64,000 bases of DNA from positions 2,976,001 to 3,040,000 of the forward strand of contig NC_087077.1 of assembly GCF_026151205.1 (NCBI RefSeq), given 5' to 3'. Below the pieces are notes generated by a model, which saw only the letters and a program-made list of their open reading frames with translations, did not search any database and was not told the origin of the DNA. Each line of letters opens with the position of its first letter. Within the stretch, counting starts at the first letter, position 1. Below, in pieces: positions 1-11,750 of the stretch. The DNA comes from Bolinopsis microptera. Its lineage: Eukaryota; Ctenophora; Tentaculata; Lobata; Bolinopsidae. A program made the position numbers and the translations under genes.

Positions 1-462
1 AAAATATAAGTCTAAAATTAACGTTAACGTTTTATCGTGCCGACTCTGACGTTTTACTGTGGCCAAATATCGTCTTTTTAAGGAACGCCTAACAGTCTTA
101 CTTTTATTTTACGCACTGGAATTTATTTGATGTGTTAACATAGGCGTATGTTTTATACTGGTCTAGCTTGTCCTTATGACCTTTCTTTCTCTTTTTGAAT
201 GACTCTTTGCGTTTTTGTATTTTACTATCTGACATTACATTGACATAGCTAAGATTTTATAGTTGTAATTGTAAACCTTGTACTACTGCCTTTGGAATGC
301 AACTGAAAACTGATTGTATTAAGAATTGATATCTATGACAAATAAGCATCAGTGATTGGAACACTGCTGTGAAATAGTGCATATTTAAAGTTTGAAGAAA
401 CGGTCATAATATCTTCTTGTATAAGATAAAATAACGACCCCGTACTTTCAGCATGAGATGTA

Positions 463-3400
463 ATGCTCATACATCTTCTGGCCCTAATCGGATTAACAGT
501 CGCTCAACAAGAACTCTGTTATAAAGGCCCAGGTTAGTAAGTTACTAAATAACCATTTGGAAAATGTGAAACTTATTCTCCCTGATTTTTTCGCAGGTTT
601 TTCTATAATACTGTGCATTTTTGTTTTCCCCCTATGAGCCCGGTATAGAGGATTTTACTGTGATATTTTTTACTATTTCTTTGCTCAAGATTAAATAGGA
701 TTCAACTTAACTAGTTCGAGCGGATACTGCTGCTGGTACGGTTGGGTGCCACATCACAATACTTGGGGTTTTATCTCCAAAGAAAGATATGATCTCACAC
801 TCTCACAGTCCCTTAAATCTCAGGAGACGTGTACACGGGTTTTATAAACCGAACTACGAAGGGTGACTCTTGTGAGTCATGGTCCCAGCAGAGTCTCATT
901 ACCCTTGAGGAGGAGGTCAACCACAACTACTGCCGGTACGTTCTAATTCTCATGCAATTCCAGCTAAATCTGCCTTTTTGGTTTTGGTTTGGTTTTGGTT
1001 TAGGGAGCAAACTTACCATATAGGTCCAGGATAGAGATCAAAGTATACAGCATATATAATTCTGCAACTTATTCTCGCACTACTTGCTAGCCATTGTGTG
1101 AAGTACCTGCAGGTGGCACACTTCGCACCTCGCCCACTTTAGACTGTGTAGACAAACCACACCATGTCGACAGTATGGCTACGTGGCTGGCATCTGGTTG
1201 CTAAATTTTAGGCGGACTTTTGGGAGGAATTTGATTTTTCGTGTGGCTATATTTCAGCACGGCTCAGCGGTTATCAAATGTTGCAGGGTCAAATTAGTAT
1301 AATTGCCAATTTTATAATACGTATCCGGATATACCGGAGCGTCAGCCGCCAAGATTGAGCACAGTTTTTTGTACAGTTAACCCAAATATAGAAAAGGCGT
1401 GGTGGTTAATTACAAAAATCAGCGATCTAATCTTGGGAAAATTTTTGGATCCGATGTTATTATATTTAAGGAAAATTGTGTACCTGGTTTGAAATGTGCC
1501 AAATTTCGCAACATTATGGCGGACCTACTTTAAAGTAGAATTTGTTGATCGCTCCACTTCCCAGTCCTATGTCGATCAATCTGCATACTAAGCTTAATTT
1601 TAGAATAGAACAAAAGTGTATAATAAAAGGTGTCGATGTTGAGTTGCTGTTGTTAAACTCTTAAATTATCTGCGAGTTATATAAATATAACTTGCAGTAT
1701 TCAACAGGACTCCACCCATCATGTCTAGTGTTGCTGATCGTGAGGAGGCAGTGCATGTTCCTTATCTCACTTTACTTGAGAACTTGTGAAAAACAAACGT
1801 TGATCATCGCCCCAATCAAAAAGCAACATCAATTTATCAATCTCAACCGATATAATCGGTTAGGATTATCCATAACATAATTATCTAATTAGTCCCCTTT
1901 CTCAGAGTGTTCCAGAACATGTCCTCAACCCCGTACTGTGTCTACAACGGACAGAGACAGCCATGTGACGTTGCCAAGTGCGATGTCTCCACGTTGCGGT
2001 TCCAGGGGTTTAACTTCCTATTCTTTAGAAACACCACCAACTACCCTAACTATCCGATTATAGCCCAACAGATTAACTTCTACTTCAAGGTAAACTGTCT
2101 CTTAAAATGTAAATTTAATCTGTTTTTTTGGCAATCATTTAAGTTTTTGGTTAACCATTTGAAGACGATTTCAAATGAAAATTGAATGTTTGATCTTTGA
2201 TTTGCTCTTAGTTGGGGCGCGATTGGGACAAGTAATATTTGAGAGAGTACTTTACAAGAGGTGAAATAATTCCCAAATAACCCTCACCTCCCTCTCTCAG
2301 CACGACGTTGTATCCGACGACCCCCGGCCTCCAGCAGTACTGGTCCAGGTTAAGAGCAGAAACGACAGCAGGCAGCACATGTCTGTCATCTTACAGAACG
2401 GGTTTCTGAAGCTGGTCGTCAGTCTGGACTCTTATAACACAGAGAGGGTAAGGGTCACGTGGTTCATGTCTAGGTCACGTGGTTCATGTCTAGGTCACGT
2501 GGTTCATATCTAGGTCATGTGACTTTATGTAGAGTCTTATAGTTTGTGATTTGGTGTTAAACGTGTGAAATGTTTCCATCATATTGGAATTTCATGAAGC
2601 CTTCAGTTAGACACCATGTAGATTATGGTTTATATTTAAGTTTAACATGTTTAATGTTTATTGATCACTATTTTCTTTCCCACAGTTTGTGTTTGGGGGT
2701 CCCGTATCGTATGGGGACGTTCACTACGTATCAGTTAATCGGTCTAGGTCCCAAGTATTCGTACAACTCAACGAAACCATCTCCAACTTCACCCTTACTA
2801 GCAAGGTTAGTTTAGCCAGGTTATTTCTTGGCTGTTCTTTGCAGTTTCCAGGATTGCGGGCGTGTTTTGATCTTTGTGTGAATGTGATCTTTTATATTCT
2901 AGTGTATTTGATATAGTAATATGAGAATTGCCTGTGGAAATATTTTCCTGTTAAGATCAGGAATCTATGGATATTGGACAACATTTTCTAATGCTTGAAA
3001 CAAAATGTAGGTAATATCGGAACCAGACTTTCCCATCAAACTCTGTACACCTCGCAACCGTAAACAAGAAAGGACCAAGAATCCAAATATCAATGTAAAA
3101 GTTTGCATATCGTGCCTGCTACCACATGTTGCTCGTACCAAATAGCTAAATGGGACACAAAGCACCGAAAGCAGACCATAATTTACTTCCAGTATTCTAC
3201 AGTTGCATTGTAGACCCTAGGAGAGTTTGACTATCACGATAAGCCTCAGGGGTCATGGTTAATGTTTATGTCGCTGAGATGAATTTGTTATCTTCCATGT
3301 AAACTCAAATACTCGTTTGTTGCTGTCCGTATAAATCTTTATCCGTATGCATCGCATACTTTAGTATACTTATCTCGATTTCGAATCACCAATATTTTTG

Positions 3401-6400
3401 TTATTTACTTGGCTAGTATGGCTACGAAGTACGAACGTTATGAAAAAATTGTTTAATAACAAAAAATGGTTCTATTCTCTTTCAATTGTCAAATAAAAGC
3501 TGGCGAAATCAACCAAAAGTTAGATTTTGTTTCTCAAAACTAAACACGGTGGCCCCTTGTAGGACACGGAGTTCCTAGTGTCACCCTACCAAGTGATGGT
3601 TGGAGACAACTACTACGGCTGCATGACCGGTCTCAGTATCGGTACCTGGATTCAGAACGCACAGACTGTAGAGCTCCTGTCAGATCGACCCTTCCCACTC
3701 TACGACGGTAAGATGCTTGTTTGTTACAACTCAAGAAACCTGCTAACAAAACCTGTTCGCAAATTATATTGCAGATTTTGTGCATGGTTTTTATTTTTAC
3801 CATCACCATTACAAAGATTACGGACTGGAACATTATTTATTAGTCGCATTATAACAATAGACAGTTTTTGTCGCAAAAAATCAGAATAATCAGAAATTAT
3901 TTGGAACTCCCAAAAACTGTCCATTGTCATCACCATTACTATCAGAATTTCATTATTAAAATTGCTTTGTTGCGAATTTTTTCCGACAAAGGCTTAGATT
4001 AGGACGGATTCGACTGTACTATATATGTGATATTTTACAATTTTTCAATATTTTTAAATTTTTTGGTTCTGAATTCCTATTGTTAACAATACCAGGGAGT
4101 GAAATAAAGCAGTTTACGATACGAAACGCTAAAACGGGAACCCCACTATCGGAGCAGTGCATGTTCGCCCCAACTACTGTCGTTAGAAACAGTTACATGA
4201 TGAAAGAGAGATCTTCTCAGACGCTCACTGGTGAGATATATTTACCTTTGGTTTCTGAGATGTTTAGATTAGAATATGAGCATTAAATAAGGAGAAGAAA
4301 AATTTAAAATAAATATAATCACATTGTAATTTTAAAATTAAAAACTTGAAATTGTCTGAACGTTGGTCACAGTGGGGTCAATGAAACATTGTTTAGCTTA
4401 AACTTTAAACGAATGATTTCTTTTATAAAATGAAAATATATATTAATACAATTAAGGAGGTCGTGTGTCCATTAATTTATCAGTTGATCACCACTTCGCT
4501 TAATATCTCTTTTGAACTGTCACCCATCCCACTGTCTTCTGTATCCAAGACATCCGTCGCCTTGTCTTTCTCAAATTCGTGATCCTCCGCCACCCATTGG
4601 TCCTCTGTTATTTTGTGTAAATTACTCGGTTTCCTTTTCCTCTCCTCCTCCTCCTTATTGGAATTACTGAGAGGGTGGTCTCCTCCAACACACAGTTTAC
4701 TGGGATCTACTCGTCTTGGTAGACTCTGTCCTGAACTGAGTTTAACAGCTGAGAGTACCATGGCTCGCTGCTTCTTCTTCGTTTTACCGTGAGGCATACT
4801 ATTACCTGAGAGTACAAAATGGAAGGGTAGAAGTTTATGAAAAAATAAGACTTGGCAACTGACTGGATTGTTTTAGAATATCTTAAAACAACTTTTCCCT
4901 CAAATTTACAAGTAATACTGTTTAAAAATACATGGTGTTATCAGTTTGGAAACTGTTCCATTTACAAACTCACTTCTGGTTCTTATGCGGGTATGGTGCT
5001 CCCTCCCTTCTGAAGAAGACACTTGTAAATCACAATCTTTGTTAGTCCTGATTCTGCCCTCCGACCTCGACTCCGATATCTTCCTGCTCATACTTGGTCT
5101 TTTTCTTTCAGAGGTTGAGCCTTGTGGCTCTTCGATTGTGGTTTTAGGGGAATTCATTCGATATGATCTCTCAAAGTCGTACAATGAATGCTGGGACACT
5201 TTCTCGCTCCGTTTGGTTGAGGTTTCATTACTTCTTTCCTGAAGAGTGAGTGCCACTAGGTTCTGAACCACTGTCGTCTCGTTCGTTTTCTGAAGCAACT
5301 TGCATTACATTTGTGAACTCTAGTCACAGTGATAAATTGCAGTGATTTTGATTTTATTGTCATTGTGACACGAGGGGAGCAAATAATAAGACGGAGTAAT
5401 TTACCACCTCCCTACCCCTAGCAGTAGTTAACCGCTTCCATACCCCTAACATTAGTTAACCGCTTCCCTACCCCTAGCAGTAGTTAACCGCTTCCCTACC
5501 CCTAGCAGTAGTTAACCGCTTCCCTACCCAAGCAGTAGTAAACTGCTTCCCTACCCCTAGCAGTAATTAACCGCTTACCTACCCCTATCAGTAGTTAACC
5601 GCTTCCCTACCCAAGCAGTAGTAAACTGCTTCCCTACCCCTAGCAGTAGTTAACCGCTTCCCTACCCCTAGCAGTAGTTAACCGCTTCCCTACCCCTAGC
5701 AGTAGTTAACCGCTTCCCTACCCCTAGCAGTAGTTTACCGCTTCCCTACCCCTAGCAGTAGTAAACTGCTTCCCTACCCCTAGCAGTAATTAACCGCTTA
5801 CCTACCCCTATCAGTAGTTAACCGCTTCCCTACCCAAGCAGTAGTAAACTGCTTCCCTACCCCTAGCAGTAGTTAACCGCTTCCCTACCCCTATCAGTAG
5901 TTAACCGCTTCCCTACCCCTAGCAGTAGTTAATCGCTTCCCTACCCCTAGCAGTAGTTAACCGCTTCCCTACCCAAGCAGTAGTAAACTGCTTCCCTACC
6001 CCTAGCAGTAATTAACCGCTTACCTACCCCTATCAGTAGTTAACCGCTTCCCTACCCAAGCAGTAGTAAACTGCTTCCCTACCCCTAGCAGTAATTAACC
6101 GCTTACCTACCCCTATCAGTAGTTAACCGCTTCCCTACCCAAGCAGTAGTAAACTGCTTCCCGGTAACACGACTCCTGTCCGACAGCGACATCTGTCCGA
6201 AAGCGACATCTGTCCGAATCAGGATACCAGAAAAAAACGACATCAAATTGTGACATGATTTCAATACGACACATTTCCAATTAGAGACATGATCTAAACT
6301 GTTACTTGCTAAATTGTATACGTAACATGTCCAATTTGAGATATGATCTGAGCCATAGTTTACTACCACAGTTTATTTTAATTTGATGTCGATAAATTGG

Positions 6401-9149
6401 ACAATAGTTTCAATGTTATTTAAATGTTATAAATTAATTCAATTAATTCAATATAATACAATATCACAGAATCAAATCTAAAGCATAGTCAAATTTCCGA
6501 TAGCTTTAAGGAAATCCATAGGGTTGCTGTAGTTGTCGTAATCATCTACAATTCTCTGAAGTTGTCGATCATAACGGATCCATTTGGGTGCACGTGGCTC
6601 AGGTAGTTCCCGCCCGTCTCTTTTGGTTTTCTTCACGTCTGTAAGGGCTTGTTCTGCTTCAAGGCAATCAAGGAACTTCCAAATTGTGGGCTTCGAGCAG
6701 GACAGCATTGAATGGAATCTTCTGCGATGTTGGATGAGCGAGGAATCCTCATCTGTGCAGCTTCGTGTTGATTCCACATGTGGGGAGCGAAGTTAGGATT
6801 GGTGGTTGATGTTCCGATCCAAGTGTTTTCGTAGTATGAAGCAAACTCAGCCATGTCTATAGGAAGGAGGGGCTTCAGGTGTCTCCAGATTCGAAATCCC
6901 GAACAGGAGAGTTTGGAATCCCATCCAGAGTCCCAGAGCATCATTGGTTCGTTGTCGGTAGAGAGGATGTAGTTTGCAGGAATGGAGAGCGTTTCCAGAT
7001 CTCTCGGGTTAGAAGGGTGTCTGTTAGCTGCTTTTCTGCTTCTCTGTACCATTCTGTTGAGGGATGACAGCTGGCAGCCAAGCTTTGCTCTAGATTCGTA
7101 ACCCAATCCACCGACTGCTTCAGATACGAGGTATTTCGATAAGTGCAGATCTCCATACTGCTGTCCTATATGTACTCATGTCCTGTGATGTGATCGACAG
7201 CTTGTTAGGGTACGGCTAGCACGATCCTGTTCTCAACTAGTCAATCACGTATCGATGGATCAGATCATAAGGGATCACATCAGCTTTAGAACGTCACGAG
7301 ATTACCTGTGAGCTTGTGAAATGCGAATGTGAACCGAAATTACAATATGATCCGAAATTCGGACAGATGTCGCCAAAAACGACTCCTGTCCGACAGCGAC
7401 ATCTGTCCGAAATCCCTAATTCAGCTTTCGGACAGATGTCGCTGTCGGACAGATGTCGCCCAATCCTGCTTCCCTACCCCTAGCAGTAGTTAACCGCTTC
7501 CCTACCCCTATCAGTAGTTAACCGCCTCCCTACCCCTAGCAGTAGTTAATCGCTTCCCTACCCCTAGCAGTAGTTAACCGCTTCCCTACCCCTAGCAGTG
7601 CAACGGGTCTGAATCACTGATCTTACCGTTCGTAAGACTATCTTGTATCTGAAATTCCACGTCAAGTAGCACATAAAGAGAGCTACCACAACAATCAGGC
7701 AGAAAACAATTGCTGTTACTTCGTATCCCCTCAGTCCGAGATCAGCCGTTGAAAATATGATATCATCAGAATTTTCCAGTGTATCATCACTGGAGTTAAA
7801 TTTAGGTGTTGTGGCTTCATTTCGGCTGAACATGTGCCTAAAAAGCTGTGATTCTCTGCGTGCATGAAGTTTAAGTATGAATTTCAACTGTTAGTTTTTC
7901 TTTAAAAAACCAATTCATTCAATAACGTGTACAACTTTTAATTGAAGACGTACTCTTTCACGAAATAAAAACAAACAACAAGGCTATTTGGCTTCTGGCG
8001 ATCACGTTCAGTTTTAGCTGTTGTATATACGCACTTATAAAATGTAGATATTGTAAATAATATAAAGCAACGTAGACCATTCACCATGCATCAATAATTG
8101 GCGGAAATTAGCATGACTTAGCAAAAGTATTTATTTCTAAATTCCAATCCGGCTAACACACCAAATACTCAAAGAAATGAATGTTACATGATGGAAAATT
8201 AAGTTTAGGAGGGCTTCATGCAAGTGTTGGAACGAAAATTTCCAATATTTGAGTAAACTGATACGACAATTTCAAACAAGTTCTGAATCTTTGATAACAG
8301 TTACGTCACTAAATGACCGGACCACGCACTACACATTTTTGTTCTGTTCCAAAATATTATTTAATTATTATCGACAGATGCTCATTTTAAACCACTGTAC
8401 ATGCCCTACCTATAGAATTAGGGCATATAATTAGGGCATATAATGCTTTTGGACACGAAGGGAAACACACAACATAAGGCTTGAAATCTTCGTAAAACTA
8501 CATCATTATATTATATTATAGAGGTGAGGCATTGGGTAAGGCATTTAATGAAAGATGCTCTACTAAAAGATTTAAATGAGCCCTGGGGGGGTTCAGTATG
8601 ACTATGAGTACTTAGCTCTCAAATTTGCCCTAACATTGGGCGAACTGTATAGCCGCGAGCATGCTAAATCACTCTACAGTCGATCTTCGAGATTGTTCTA
8701 AAAGGGCCCCGACGGTTGTAACCAACTTCAATCGATGTATAGCCGGGGGTGGGGGGCCTCATTGGACTTTATTTGAACGGAGATTAATTGGACGCTAGAG
8801 GTCCTAGCATTCATTTTAATGTCCGTCCAAAATTATGTCCGTTCACGCAATGTCCGGTCAAATAACGTCCGATAATAATAATATACATATACATTATATT
8901 TACAGTGAGAATTGGCGTTATAAGCTGTTCGAAATTGCTATGTCATACCTACACACACCTATTTCCCCAGAAAACCTACCGGAAGCAGCAGTGGAGATTG
9001 TACCGAAGAAGGGGACACTTGATCAGCGGTCCATCATCATCATATCAGTGGCGCTCGGTGTTATCTTCACTCTTACCCTCGTCACCCTGATCTGCGTCAA
9101 GAGGAATCAGGAGTTTACACCGCAGGGCTACAATCTTGAGGTCATGTGA
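463..9149 (+). CDS. Kringle + laminin-G single-pass membrane protein (8 exons, complete)
   Basis: Hand-spliced CDS exons are 463-532, 824-935, 1906-2089, 2301-2447, 2686-2805, 3563-3707, 4096-4230 and 8971-9149. All junctions are GT-AG with matching phase, giving 363 aa. Residues 1-15 form a signal peptide (MLIHLLALIGLTVAQ). Residues 19-86 are a short kringle with all six cysteines (C19, C40, C60, C72, C81, C86) and the NYC and PYC motifs. Residues about 90-265 read as one laminin-G domain, including the YYGCMTGLSIG strand. A linker leads to a hydrophobic membrane segment (about 325-346) and an 18-residue tail ending NLEVM. A cell-surface adhesion or receptor role is inferred from the domains; I know no named orthologue with this architecture. 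The last intron (4.7 kb) contains an antisense gene, a minisatellite and a transposon. A splice-acceptor-like site ends 11 nt before the ATG, and an out-of-frame ATG lies at 453. Confidence 0.85.
2453..2520. repeat. 20-bp short tandem repeat, about 3.5 copies
   Basis: The unit ggtcacgtggttcatgtcta is repeated immediately after the splice donor at 2448-2449 in an intron of the kringle/LamG gene. The later copies carry small changes. Each unit contains a CACGTG E-box, but there is no other sign of regulation. Confidence 0.85.
4480..7833 (-). CDS. Single-pass membrane protein with a Ser/Arg/Glu-rich cytoplasmic tail (3 exons, nested antisense)
   Basis: Minus-strand exons are 7833-7627, 5289-4974 and 4805-4480. 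Junctions are GT-AG and in phase, totalling 282 aa. The start is the ATG at 7833-7831, 4 nt after a strong acceptor-like site (agctttttag); an open frame runs 54 nt further upstream without an ATG. Residues 1-37 are acidic and Ser/Thr-rich. Residues 38-57 (about VTAIVFCLIVVVALFMCYL) form one membrane helix with no signal peptide before it, suggesting an N-out anchor. The remaining 220 residues are hydrophilic, rich in Ser, Arg, Lys and Glu and predicted disordered. A TEDSGMGDS stretch near the C-terminus resembles a phosphodegron but with three residues between the serines. I do not recognise the family. The whole gene sits in the last intron of the opposite-strand kringle/LamG gene, and its own first intron holds the 28-bp array and the MULE. 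Confidence 0.7.
5396..6162. repeat. 28-bp minisatellite, left block
   Basis: About 27 copies of a 28-bp unit (cttccctacccctagcag followed by tagttaaccg), with 27-bp variants. Distinct variants (aagcagtagtaaactg, agcagtaattaaccg, atcagtagttaaccg) recur in the same order several times, so there is a higher-order repeat of three to four units. On the + strand each unit looks like a polypyrimidine tract plus AG. The array lies in an intron on both strands. Its last 9 bases are the left target-site copy of the transposon insertion. Confidence 0.95.
6163..7465. mobile_element. Mutator-like (MULE) DNA transposon inserted in the minisatellite
   Basis: A 1,303-bp block interrupts the 28-bp array. CTGCTTCCC is present on both sides (6154-6162 and 7466-7474), a 9-bp target-site duplication typical of MULEs. 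The ends are inverted repeats sharing ctgtccgacagcgacatctg from the same offset, with several internal copies of cgacatctgtccga in both orientations. Minus-strand coding remnants inside resemble the C-terminal half of animal MULE transposases. The element lacks a full-length transposase and is probably non-autonomous or decayed. Confidence 0.85.
6478..7156 (-). pseudogene. Decayed MULE transposase, C-terminal part
   Basis: Open stretches in different minus-strand frames give YYENTWIG, MWNQHEAAQMRIPRSSNIAE, then FHSMLSCSKPTIWKFLDCLE and a final IVDDYDNYSNPMDFLKAIGN. This order (YENTWIG, WN..E, R-S/T-N-x-A-E, FHs, PTIWKFI, EQ) matches the C-terminal region of MULE transposases found beside FLYWCH domains in animals. 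Frames change near 6710 and again upstream, so the product is not translatable. The N-terminal part with the first catalytic acidic residues is not seen. Confidence 0.7.
7466..7606. repeat. 28-bp minisatellite, right block
   Basis: About five further copies of the 28-bp unit, the continuation of the array split by the MULE. The block begins with the right 9-bp target-site copy and ends about 20 bp from the splice donor of the antisense membrane-protein gene (donor at 7626-7625). Confidence 0.9.
8761..8873. mobile_element. Small foldback MITE
   Basis: A 113-bp sequence whose two ends are imperfect inverted repeats (about 21 of 25 matching: attggactttatttgaacgg at the left, the complement of cggtcaaataacgtccgat at the right). 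It also carries repeated GGAC/GTCC motifs. It lies about 100 bp upstream of the last exon of the kringle/LamG gene. No coding capacity. The superfamily is not identifiable. Confidence 0.6.
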
Positions 9150-9990
9150 TCAAATTATGTATGATTTCTTCATGTAGACTCGGTTGTTTTTCATTGGTCA
9201 CGTATCTTATTTTTTCGTTCGTTATTGTTTTTGTAAATACGAATATTTAGTACTTAAACAGGCCATTCTTGATAGGAACATAGGATATTGACAATTGACC
9301 GGTACGGTCATTAACGGTTATTTGTAACGAGGCCATCACGAATTTAGTATTTATTGAAATGTGACTTGAAGTTAAATTGTGTTCGTTATGCATTATGATG
9401 ACTTTCTAACGAGTGAAGATTCAAATATAGAAGTGCACGTACACATGCGTTCGTAGACTAAATTGAAACAAATTGAAGGCCAATATATAGATGGATTTCA
9501 CAATTTTTATAATGCTATTAGTATTTCTAAATTAAAAATGATGCACATCAAAATGATGCCATTAGAACACTTTATAATATGCTCATAGTATGCAATTGCA
9601 GTATCATTCAGTCTTTTTTGCAATTTTACTAATAAGTTTTCAAGTTTGATGTTCAGTGTTTAAATTAATTCAAAAGATTTCGTTGATCATATCTATTTGA
9701 GCATTTTTTCATCAATGTGGAAATCTCTAAAACTAATAGCTATATTAATTGATCTAGCTTATTTATTAACATGACAGCAGAATTTCGTTTGATTTTGTTG
9801 CGGTAAAATGATTAACGTGTGATACTCATACTCGTAAAATATATCTGTTTCAAATTTTTCTAGAACATCGATGAGCTAAAAAACAAAACCAAACTCGGCA
9901 CGCGTCTTTGTAGGTTATATTTATAAACTTACAACAATTTTCCAGACATTAATTGGGTTGACAAGATATGTTGTACGTTGCGTATGATGG
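9150..9990. other. Intergenic, no gene seen
   Basis: AT-rich sequence downstream of the kringle/LamG stop codon. It presumably includes that gene's 3' UTR. I see no convincing exon, RNA gene or long repeat. Confidence 0.5.
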
Positions 9991-11300
9991 TATGAATACC
10001 ATCATCAATTAACGGACTAATTGGTCTCTGGGCAAAAAGTCCATCCAATCTGTCAAATTTGTGTTCAGAAATTTACATATTTGAAAATGGGACAGAAATT
10101 GGAAATTATAAATTTTCGTTTTGTTAAGCTTTCTGCTGTGACTGTAAGCTTGTAGGTTTATAACCTACCAGGACGCGCGCCGAGTTGGATTCGTCGACGG
10201 TCCTAATATATGGAACTAATATATGGAACAAATATTTTACGAGTATCACCCGTTAACTGTGAGCTTCCTCCGACTGATATCAAACTTCCAGCACCCCAAT
10301 CGTGTCATACGCCATCTATAAGTATAGGTGACTGACTAATTGGTTGCGGGTAAGAAATTCAGTCAAAACTGTAAAATTTCGGTCCTGGAAATTTCATTTT
10401 CAAAAACTGAAAATGGGACAGAATTTGGGACAATATGTTTTTTCAATTTTATTCAGAATTTTGACTTCCAGTACCTCAATTTGGTTTCATACCATCATCA
10501 ATTAAGTGACTAATTGGTCTCTGGGCAAAAATTCCATCCAATCTGTCAACAGTCAAATTTGTGTTCAGACATTTCCATATTTGAAAATGGGACAGAAATT
10601 GGAAAATATAAATTTTCGTTTTGTTAAGTGTTAAGCTTTCTGATGTGAGCTTCCTCCGACTGATATCAAACTTCCAGCACCCCGATCGTGTCATATGCCA
10701 TCTATAGGTGACTGACTAATTTGTAATTGGTTGCGGGTAAGAAATTCAGTCAAAACTGTAAAATTTCGGTCCTGGAAATTTCATCTTCAAAAACTGAAAA
10801 TGGGACAGAATTTGGGACAGTAATAGTATGTGCAATGTGGTATGATTTTTCAATTTTTATTCAGAATTTTGACTTCCAGTACCTCAATTCGGTTTCATAC
10901 CATCATCAATTAACTAAGCAATTGGTCTATGGGTAAAAATTCCATCAAATCTCAAATCTGTAAAATTTGTGTTCAGAAATTTTCATATTTTTTATTTGAA
11001 AACGGGACAAAAATTGCAAAATATGATATGGATGTACAATGTATGAATTTTTGTTTCGTCAAGCTTTTTTGTTTTTGCTGTGTTTTGTCCATTTATTATT
11101 TAATCGTTTTGATCGTTGATGGACTGAGCTGGCCAACTGCGCACTACTTCCAAAAATTTAAACGAGTATCAACTATCATCCGCGTCTGCAACTGTGAGCT
11201 CAGAGATTTCTCCGCGACCGAAATCAAAGCTAAAGTTTTGCACCACTTTAATCTTGTCATATGCCATTTATTAAACTGACTGACTAATTGTGAATTGGTT
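9990..11300. repeat. Degenerate tandem repeat of a roughly 400-480-bp unit, about three copies
   Basis: The same series of segments recurs from about 9990, 10480 and 10890. It reads accatcatcaattaa, then attggtctctgggcaaaaa, ttcagaaatttcatatttga, aaatgggacagaaattgg, tttgttaagctttctg, gtcatatgccatctata, and aaactgtaaaatttcggtcc. Copies differ by small indels. A short related piece recurs at about 18905-18990, so the unit is a dispersed family. Open frames here are accidental. Confidence 0.75.
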
Positions 11301-11499
11301 GCGGATTTGTTTGTATCATGTCGTGACCGGCCCCATCGTCGTTTCACTATAGCATAGTGTTTATATCTTTATATATAGTGTTTATACTGTGGAGTTTCTA
11401 CGATACAGGGGGAGCCGCGCACTCGTGCGCGGCGGGTCATACAACGTATGCAGTATCAAGTATGACAAGGATTTGTAGCTTAACGGGTGATACTCCATA

Positions 11500-11700
11500 C
11501 TCGTTTGACGGATGTTACTCGTCTAAATTTCTTCGAAGTAGCGCGCGCCGCTTTCTTCTCGAAATGTTACCCGACGGCAAATGTTACCAGACGGCAAGTG
11601 CTACGAAGTAGCGCGCGCCGGGCCAGACCATTAACAATGGTCAAATACTCGTAAAATATTTGTCCAACTCGGCGCGCGTCCTGGTAGGTTATATAGTTTG
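11500..11700. repeat. CG-rich dispersed repeat with hyphenated inverted motifs
   Basis: Contains gaagtagcgcgcgccg twice and a perfect accattaacaatggt palindrome. Closely related sequence, partly inverted, recurs at about 27470-27790, and an actcggcacgcgtc fragment is at 9893. This is a mobile-element remnant of unknown class. Confidence 0.55.
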
Positions 11701-11750
11701 TACAGGGTGGGCCAAAAGTCAGTGGGCATGTGTTGGCCTTATAATAGCTC
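11701..11750 (+). mobile_element. Mariner-like terminal inverted repeat (left-facing partner)
   Basis: Begins TA-CAGGGTGGGCCAAAAGT, the form of a Tc1/mariner end with a TA target. Its complement, matching over about 45 bp, ends at 18755, 7.05 kb away. No mariner transposase is seen between them. Confidence 0.55.
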
